Shown here: positions 58,449 through 64,000 of the stretch, piece after piece | How the letters are laid out: every line of letters starts with the position of its first letter | Numbering within the stretch: the first letter of the stretch is position 1 | Source: Leishmania donovani | Lineage: Eukaryota; Euglenozoa; Kinetoplastea; Trypanosomatida; Trypanosomatidae | Assembly: GCF_000227135.1 (NCBI RefSeq) | Contig: NC_018232.1 | Coordinates: 47,389 to 111,388, forward strand | Reading direction: 5' to 3' | Length of the DNA: 64,000 nucleotides | The notes under the pieces: model-generated | The model's input: only the letters and a program-made list of their open reading frames with translations | Database searches by the model: none | Told to the model about the DNA's origin: nothing | Made by a program: the position numbers and the translations under genes

Positions 58449-60326
58449 ATGACCGAATTTCAACGACTCGGCATCCAGCGCTGGCTCTCAGAGCAGTGCA
58501 CGTACATGGCGCTGGAGACCCCAACTCCGATTCAATGCAAGTGCATCCCGGCCATCCTGGCCGGCCGCCACGTCGTCGGCGGTGCCGCGACCGGCTCGGG
58601 TAAGACGGCCGCCTTTGCCCTTCCCATTCTACAGGCCCTCGCGGCCGACGCATACGGCGTCTTTGCCCTTGTGCTGACGCCGTCCAGGGAGTTGGCGTAC
58701 CAGATCATTGACCAGTTTATTGCCTTCGGCGCGCCGCTGCGGGTGCGCACGATGCTTGCTGTTGGCGGGGTGCCGACGGAAACGCAAGTGGACGCGCTGA
58801 AGGCACGGCCGCACATCGTCGCAGCGACGCCCGGACGGCTCCGCCACCTGCTGGGGGTATTCGCGCCGGAGGTGAAGAAGGCGTTCGCCCATCTACGCTA
58901 CCTGGTGCTGGACGAGGCGGACCGGCTGACGGAGGGCGATATTCTGCGAGATGTCCAGTCGCTGATACGGCTGCTCCCGCCAACGCGGCAGCGACAGGTG
59001 CTGATGTTCACAGCAACGCTGCACCCTCGGCTCACCACGCTGGAGGCTCCGCAGGCGGAGCAGGGCTTACCGGCAAGCAGTGGTGCGGCAGGGGAGCGTG
59101 AGGGTCAAAACCTTGCTTCATCGCATTCACCGCCGCTGCAGCAGCCGCAGAACGGAGAGGTGGACGAAGCCGCAGAGCACTTCTCCCTGCTGGCAGAGCT
59201 CGGCATCACGGATGCATCAACCTTGGAGGTGGCGGTGGTGCAAGGAGCCATACAGGAAGGTCTCGGCCACGCCGCGGAAAGCGGAAGCACAGGTGCTGCT
59301 GGTGGGCCAATCAGCTCCGCGACGGCACCGACGCTTCCAGGAAGACCGACGTCGTTCCACCTACCAGCGACGCTCACACAAAACTACCTGTTCATCCCGA
59401 ACATGGTGAAACTGCCGTACCTCGTGGCGGCGCTGCGTTTGCAGGGCAAAGAGCAGTCCACCATCGTCTACGTCAACTCCTGCCTGCGGGCAGAGCTGGT
59501 GCGGCTGACGCTGCAGCTGCTCGGCTTCCCAGTATGCAGCCTGGATTCGCTCCTGACACAGCAACACCGGCTTGATAGCGTGGCCAGCTTCAAGTTAGGC
59601 ATCGCGCGCATTCTTGTCTGCACCGACATTGCGGCTCGCGGGCTCGATATCCCGGCCGTCAGCCTGGTGCTCCACTACGACGTGCCCAAGCACGCGGAGA
59701 CGTACGTGCATCGTGTAGGCCGTACCGCGCGTGCCGGCCGCGAGGGCACTTCTGTCGCGCTCGTCACCGAGTACGACGTGAGTCTCGTGCAGCGCATCGA
59801 GAAGAAGATCGGCGCCACGCTCACCCTGTGGAAGTCGCCAGCGGCGAAGGAGTCCGCGATTCTGTCGCTGCTGGACGAGGTGTCGTCCGCCAAGATCCAG
59901 GCGAGGCAGCAGGTGACAGAGCAGTTTGGTGCTCGTGTGCAGACGAACAAGGCGCACGCGGCCCGCAAAAAAGCGGCTGCGGCGGCCGCGCGCTCTGCAC
60001 GCTCCCCACGGCAGCGGCAGCAGCAGCAGGAGCAGCGCTTGCCCAGCGCAGAACCGAACGCTACTGCTAGCATGGCTGGCACGGCATCGCCCACCTCGCT
60101 CAGCGGGTTGAAGCGCGCTCGCAGGTCTGCCGCCACTGCCGAAGATGCACCCACCCAAGCAGGCGTCGTCGCGAAGAAGGCAAAGAAGGGCGCCGCGGTG
60201 CGCGGCTTGGCTGCCGACGCCACCGCATCGCGGAGGAGCGCAACGCAGCAGCGGCCGGCCAAGAAGAGCGCGACCGGCGAGTCAGACCACAGTCCGGCTC
60301 GCAAGCGTGTAAAGGAGGCTACATAG
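58449..60326 (+). CDS. DEAD-box RNA helicase, DDX49/Dbp8 type (625 aa)
   Basis: All superfamily 2 motifs are present: Q-motif phrase TPTPIQCKCIP, motif I ATGSGKT (K52), Ia PSRELAYQ, Ib TPGR, II D155-E-A-D158, III T188-A-T, VI HRVGRTARAGR (H421). The text around them (ILAGRHVVGGAATGSGKTAA; LVLTPSRELAYQIIDQF) resembles the DDX49/Dbp8 subgroup, whose yeast member works in small-subunit rRNA processing in the nucleolus. A ~110-residue Ala/Gln/Ser-rich insertion (~200-310) lies between the two RecA domains. The C-terminus (~500-625) is Ala/Lys/Arg-rich with many basic clusters, as in nucleolar proteins. The upstream in-frame region begins with TTG and lies before the acceptor, so it is excluded. 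Confidence 0.92.
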   Translation: MTEFQRLGIQRWLSEQCTYMALETPTPIQCKCIPAILAGRHVVGGAATGSGKTAAFALPILQALAADAYGVFALVLTPSRELAYQIIDQFIAFGAPLRVRTMLAVGGVPTETQVDALKARPHIVAATPGRLRHLLGVFAPEVKKAFAHLRYLVLDEADRLTEGDILRDVQSLIRLLPPTRQRQVLMFTATLHPRLTTLEAPQAEQGLPASSGAAGEREGQNLASSHSPPLQQPQNGEVDEAAEHFSLLAELGITDASTLEVAVVQGAIQEGLGHAAESGSTGAAGGPISSATAPTLPGRPTSFHLPATLTQNYLFIPNMVKLPYLVAALRLQGKEQSTIVYVNSCLRAELVRLTLQLLGFPVCSLDSLLTQQHRLDSVASFKLGIARILVCTDIAARGLDIPAVSLVLHYDVPKHAETYVHRVGRTARAGREGTSVALVTEYDVSLVQRIEKKIGATLTLWKSPAAKESAILSLLDEVSSAKIQARQQVTEQFGARVQTNKAHAARKKAAAAAARSARSPRQRQQQQEQRLPSAEPNATASMAGTASPTSLSGLKRARRSAATAEDAPTQAGVVAKKAKKGAAVRGLAADATASRRSATQQRPAKKSATGESDHSPARKRVKEAT

Positions 60327-61139
60327 CACCTTCACGGCATGCGCCGAGGCGCCCACGCATCGCGAGGGGGCGGGAGAGAGGAAGACCGAGGGGAAGGAAA
60401 GTGCGGGCATAGGTGCAGGGGGAGGGGAGGGCAGAATCGCTGCAGAGAAGACATTTTGCCGCCTCCCCCTCCCTCTCTCATGTCTGTGTGTGTGTGTGTG
60501 TGTGTGTGATGTTGCTAGTCATTCTACGAGTAACCGTTAAACCTTTGTATGGCAGTACAAGCGCCGTGGGTGTATAGATACATGCATGTGTACGTGTGTG
60601 TGTGTGTGTGCATCGCACGGACACAGATGCGCACATGTACACACCTCTGCTCCTTCCCCCTCCCCTGCGCTGGTGATACACATAGGAAGATGTGACGTGT
60701 GCTCGGTGAAGATGGAGAGGGGAGAGGTGGTGTGGGCCATCGTCATACCCCATCCCCATCCTCGACACCCTCCCTTCTCTCCCACCTCCCTCGTGCAGGC
60801 CACACGTTGCCGTGAAGTCGCCGGCCAACAGAGGCTCCGACCCGCTGTGATTTCCCGTTGCACTCGTCCTCTCCCTCCCTCTCTCCCCTACCTCCTTCCC
60901 TCCCTGTGTATCTGCAATGCACGCCCGCATGGCGACCTCAGCCCGCCACACACGCACACACATACACATACAACCTGCATCATCTTCCCTCTCTTCCCTC
61001 CTCCCCCGGTTCTCTTGCGCGCAAGGCGTGCACGTCCCGCGTGAGACCACCACTGCATTGCGACTTTCTGCACCGATGCATACTCGAAGAAGGGGAGAGG
61101 GGCCTTCCACGCACACACATCAATCAAGTAACCGTGCAG
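60327..61139. other. Intergenic spacer
   Basis: No gene. Contains (TG)n at 60485-60508, G-rich DNA before 60440, and pyrimidine-rich sequence from 60870 to 61020. Confidence 0.65.
60485..60508. repeat. (TG)n microsatellite
   Basis: About 12 TG units in the probable DEAD-box 3' UTR. Confidence 0.95.
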
Positions 61140-62126
61140 ATGCCGTCCGATCGCGACCCCTCCGGGGATGGCTTCAACAACCCCTACGCGAATACCACCC
61201 TTGTTGGTAACTGGTTGGAGGACCGCCTGCAGCAGCGCATCGTGCACAAGCGCCGCGGCGGAGCGGCAGCGACATGGTGCGCACAGGGCATCTTTGAGGA
61301 CCCGGCGGTGACGATGGCGCGGCACCCGGCAGAGGCGCAGGCGGCCCTCTTGCACAGCACCTACGAAGTCGACTACGGACATCGACTGGGAATGACGCAA
61401 CGGACCGGCAGTGGTGGCATGGACAACTCTGCTGCCGTCTCCACGCTGATGCGCGGTAGCAGGCACAACGCCAACGCTGCGGGCCCTGGCAGTGGCTCTT
61501 CCACGGCCAAGGGCGGAATCGATAAAGTGCTTCTCTTCTCCGTCGACCCCGTCGCGGACCCGGCAGCGCCGCTGCCGCTCTCCACCAACGCCGACACGTA
61601 CGGCGCCTTCTACTACGAAACCGGCGACGGATCGGTCGATGTCAACGGGGCGCGGTACGCAGGCTCTTCAACGGGCGCCACCACCTCCTCGCCGGCTGAC
61701 CGGGGGGACGGCGGGGCCACTGCGCCACCCGCTGGCGCGGATCGTAACTTGTACGACAGCGTGTCACGCGCGGTAGCCGCTGCCGCTGCGCCGTCCTCCA
61801 GCTTTCGTATGCCCAGGGCTCAGATGCAGCGGGGTGCCAACGCCGACGCCACGTCGTCGTCGTTGCCAGTCCCGCGGCGCCACATGCTCAGCCGCGGCGT
61901 AGCGACGACAAGCACGTTTGGCCACACAGGATGGACACTCGCGTCCTCCTCCGCTACCTCAGCCGCTGGCCACGTTAGCGCGGCCCCCTGGCGACCGCCC
62001 CAGCGGCACCGACCGCCGAACAAGAACAGCATGGACGGCGAGCGTTGGTGCTCATCGAAGCAAGCTGCGGACACGCCGGTAGAGCACTTCACGCTGCAGC
62101 AGCGCCTGCCGCCAGTGCGCATGTGA
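61140..62126 (+). CDS. CFAP107-like axonemal candidate (328 aa)
   Basis: The N-terminal ~85 residues hold NPYANTTLVGNWLEDR, then LLHSTYEVDYGHR about 60 residues later. The pair GNW-x-E-[ED]-R and STY..xY..H is also found, spaced in the same order, in the axonemal microtubule-inner protein CFAP107 as I remember it. If real, it would sit inside the doublet microtubule of the flagellum. The rest is Ser/Ala/Gly/Thr-rich low complexity with a short motif NADTYGAFYYETGD (~155-168) and a C-terminal PVEHFTLQQRLPPVR. No signal, membrane helix or enzyme motif. The ATG at 61140 is the first giving a coding-like composition; an out-of-frame ATG occurs upstream at about 61076. Confidence 0.75.
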   Translation: MPSDRDPSGDGFNNPYANTTLVGNWLEDRLQQRIVHKRRGGAAATWCAQGIFEDPAVTMARHPAEAQAALLHSTYEVDYGHRLGMTQRTGSGGMDNSAAVSTLMRGSRHNANAAGPGSGSSTAKGGIDKVLLFSVDPVADPAAPLPLSTNADTYGAFYYETGDGSVDVNGARYAGSSTGATTSSPADRGDGGATAPPAGADRNLYDSVSRAVAAAAAPSSSFRMPRAQMQRGANADATSSSLPVPRRHMLSRGVATTSTFGHTGWTLASSSATSAAGHVSAAPWRPPQRHRPPNKNSMDGERWCSSKQAADTPVEHFTLQQRLPPVRM

Positions 62127-63817
62127 GGCACGACCGCCGTCTCCAGAGTGTTGGGCGGGAAAGGGGGTTAAGTGCGGCACCGACCGGGACTAGCAAGGAA
62201 TGAACGCTGGGAAAAAGCGCACGGCTGGGCCAAACGGCGCCCCTGCCCCGCCACGATCGCGCCCCGCCTCAGCGAGTCGCCTCTCTCGCATCTTAAACCC
62301 CGAAGTCGCCAAGGCGAGTGACGGCCCTCCAGGGCACGAAAACGGCGGCCCGCTCCTCTTCCTCGGAACGGTGATGTACATAGGCAGAAAACGGCAGACA
62401 GGCGCACACATCAACAAAAGACCGCGATGGCGATCTACAGGCACGCTGCTGGCGAACAATCCTCTCCCTGTGTCTCGTGCTAGCATGTCGGCGCGCCTGT
62501 GCTCGTGTGGTAGCCCCTCACACGCACCACCACCACCAACTCTCTCACTCGCTCTTGGCTTGTGCGTCTCCCTGCCCGTGCAGTCGTCTCGCTATCCCTC
62601 ACTCCCTCACCCCTCGCCTACACTTTAGGCGTGGGTTGGGCGGGTCGTCTGCCTTTTTTTTTCCCACTTGGTCTGCTTGCTCCCCATGATGGAGAGAAGC
62701 GCTCACCGACGCGTCACCGTCTACCATTCGCTTTCCCCCGGCTCCACACAGCCCCGCCACCCGACGTCTCCATGTCGAGTTTGCCCCCATGCGCGTTTCG
62801 GCCGGTGTGCGCATGGGTTACCGCAGGTGGGAGGGAGTCGGCAGAGGGCGATGACACAACGCGCAAGAGCGATTGCAGGCGAAAAGTGGACCTATGAGGA
62901 TTTCGGCCGGCGAGCTTCGACACGTGTCCGTGGGGCGTGCCAGGTGCAGGGCAGGGAGGGGGTGGGGTACAGTCAGAGGGGCACATATATACGTATACAT
63001 CATGTACAGTCTCTACCAGTACACAGGCCGAGTGCATACCCACCGCCACAGACACATGCGCGCATGCACCGCACCAGGCACACAGCACTGTGAAAGCGTC
63101 TGCACAGTGTACAACGTCGCGTTGTTCACGCTACCACCGCCACACACACACACACACACCACCACCACCACCGCACTTTCACCGCCACTCGTGCTCGCGT
63201 GGAGGTCAATGTCGCTTACCAATGCCGACTCACGCTTCTTTACGAGCATAGACGGCGGAAGAAAGGGGGCAGGCGGGGGGCTCGTGTTGGCCTCGTAGCG
63301 CAGCTTCAACTCTGCACGTCGTGTCAAGCTGCGTGCCTCATCTCCATCTCTTTTCTCCTCATCCGCTCCGCCACACCTGCGGCCCTGTCCCCTCTTCGCG
63401 CCAGTTGGCCCCGCGCATCACCCTCACCCACCCCCTTTCTATATAACTTCTCCACCCACACGCCACACTGCAGCTGACCCGCCCGCCCCTCCCCTCCTCT
63501 TTTCTACTCACTCTGCCGCACACACGCGCGCACACACAGCGAGACAGGGTACGCCGCAACAGAATCAGCCGGCGCATCCTCATCCACAACGGGCTGTTCC
63601 GTCCGCCGCTCTCTTCACCTTTCCGCCACGTATCAAATCCCTCAACCGCGTACATCCGCCACTCCCCTCCACCACCACCACCTGAGCCCTCACACAGCTC
63701 TCTCCCACTCTGCGTGACCCGTCCCTCCGTGCCACACCACCAACTGGGATCACCCACATCAACCACCCCAACAGAACCGACACTTCTTACGCGCCATACC
63801 ACTACGACTCCTGCGCC
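62127..63817. other. Intergenic spacer
   Basis: No gene accepted. The first 300 nt are GC-rich and mixed, then it becomes pyrimidine-rich, with CA-rich DNA at 63120-63170 and several C/T tracts with AG (for example 63472-63473 and 63696-63697) before the last gene. Confidence 0.6.
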
Positions 63818-64000
63818 ATGTCCGGAGCCGTCGCCACCTTCACGAATCCGCGACTGCTCGAGCGCCCTGTCAATGAGCGCACCGAATATGAAGATGCCTA
63901 CCAGTGGCGTGGGCTCCCAGAGAAGCCGCAAGACACACAGGAAGACATTAACAGCACCAACCCCTGTGTAGACCCCGCCATGTACAACACGACCACCAAG
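63818..64000 (+). CDS. Partial gene, first 61 codons, cut by the window end
   Basis: An open frame from the ATG at 63818 runs to the last base without a stop. The peptide begins MSGAVATFTNPRLLERPV and continues with a balanced, hydrophilic, Asn/Glu/Pro-rich sequence (EDAYQWRGLPEKPQDTQ, then EDINSTNPCVDP) unlike the UTR around it. Because no stop is seen, the full length cannot be judged. I do not recognise it from 61 residues. From memory a microtubule-associated repetitive protein lies downstream of trypanothione reductase on Leishmania chromosome 5, so this could be its start; that is only synteny-based guessing. Confidence 0.75.
   Translation, partial: MSGAVATFTNPRLLERPVNERTEYEDAYQWRGLPEKPQDTQEDINSTNPCVDPAMYNTTTK

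Noticed and set aside
1..64000. tRNA, rRNA, CRISPR array, insertion sequences, strand switch
   Set aside because: No cloverleaf with A and B boxes, no rRNA, no regularly spaced repeats, no transposase, and no change in coding direction seen.

Overview
The window is eukaryotic nuclear DNA from a kinetoplastid, almost certainly a Leishmania species. All 21 full or partial protein genes I accept read left to right on the + strand. None has a convincing intron. They are separated by long, pyrimidine-rich, (CA/TG)n-rich spacers with polypyrimidine-AG signals just upstream of start codons, which is the layout of a polycistronic unit processed by spliced-leader trans-splicing and coupled polyadenylation. 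Coding DNA is GC-rich. The clearest diagnostic gene is trypanothione reductase (56018-57493, 491 aa, all active-site residues at the expected positions), an enzyme restricted to kinetoplastids. From memory, trypanothione reductase and the branched-chain E2 gene both lie on chromosome 5 of Leishmania, so I infer that location; I could not test species or chromosome.

Left part (1-22 kb): two coiled-coil proteins, the second with a CEP295-like N-terminal arrangement; mitochondrial branched-chain E2 acyltransferase; a Fip1-motif plus CCCH protein of mRNA polyadenylation; the circularly permuted GTPase LSG1; a 1,495-aa multi zinc-ribbon protein; and a dual-specificity phosphatase. The 18.4-19.3 kb spacer is unusual: it holds a near-perfect hairpin, one copy of a ~200-bp repeat found again at 55.5 kb, and a perfect 32-nt palindrome.

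Middle (22-48 kb): a 4.2-kb spacer with no convincing gene; the Fe-S assembly factor NAR1; a membrane-anchored protein with a 33-aa repeat and a PDZ-like domain (Lt-1/viscerotropic antigen-like); a small membrane protein; an ankyrin protein; a Tudor-like SPF30-type protein; a 3-hydroxyacyl-CoA dehydratase; an unknown small protein; a phosphate-carrier-type mitochondrial carrier preceded by a SIDER-like GC-rich block; a large unrecognised protein; and a mitochondrial monothiol glutaredoxin with an unusual CRFT active site.

Right part (48-64 kb): MCM8; a mitochondrial uS11-like ribosomal protein; trypanothione reductase; a DDX49/Dbp8-type DEAD-box helicase; a CFAP107-like axonemal candidate; and the first 61 codons of a gene that runs off the window.

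The genes do not form a metabolic operon; as usual in this group, neighbours share transcription only. Some themes recur: mitochondrial function (E2, carrier, glutaredoxin, uS11m), Fe-S and thiol redox (NAR1, glutaredoxin, trypanothione reductase), ribosome and RNA maturation (LSG1, FIP1, DEAD helicase, Tudor protein), and possible flagellum or basal-body proteins (gene 2, the CFAP107-like gene). Expression control must be mostly post-transcriptional, so the repeats and hairpins in the spacers are the most interesting unexplained material. Start codons were chosen as the first ATG after a credible splice acceptor; upstream in-frame extensions were ignored.
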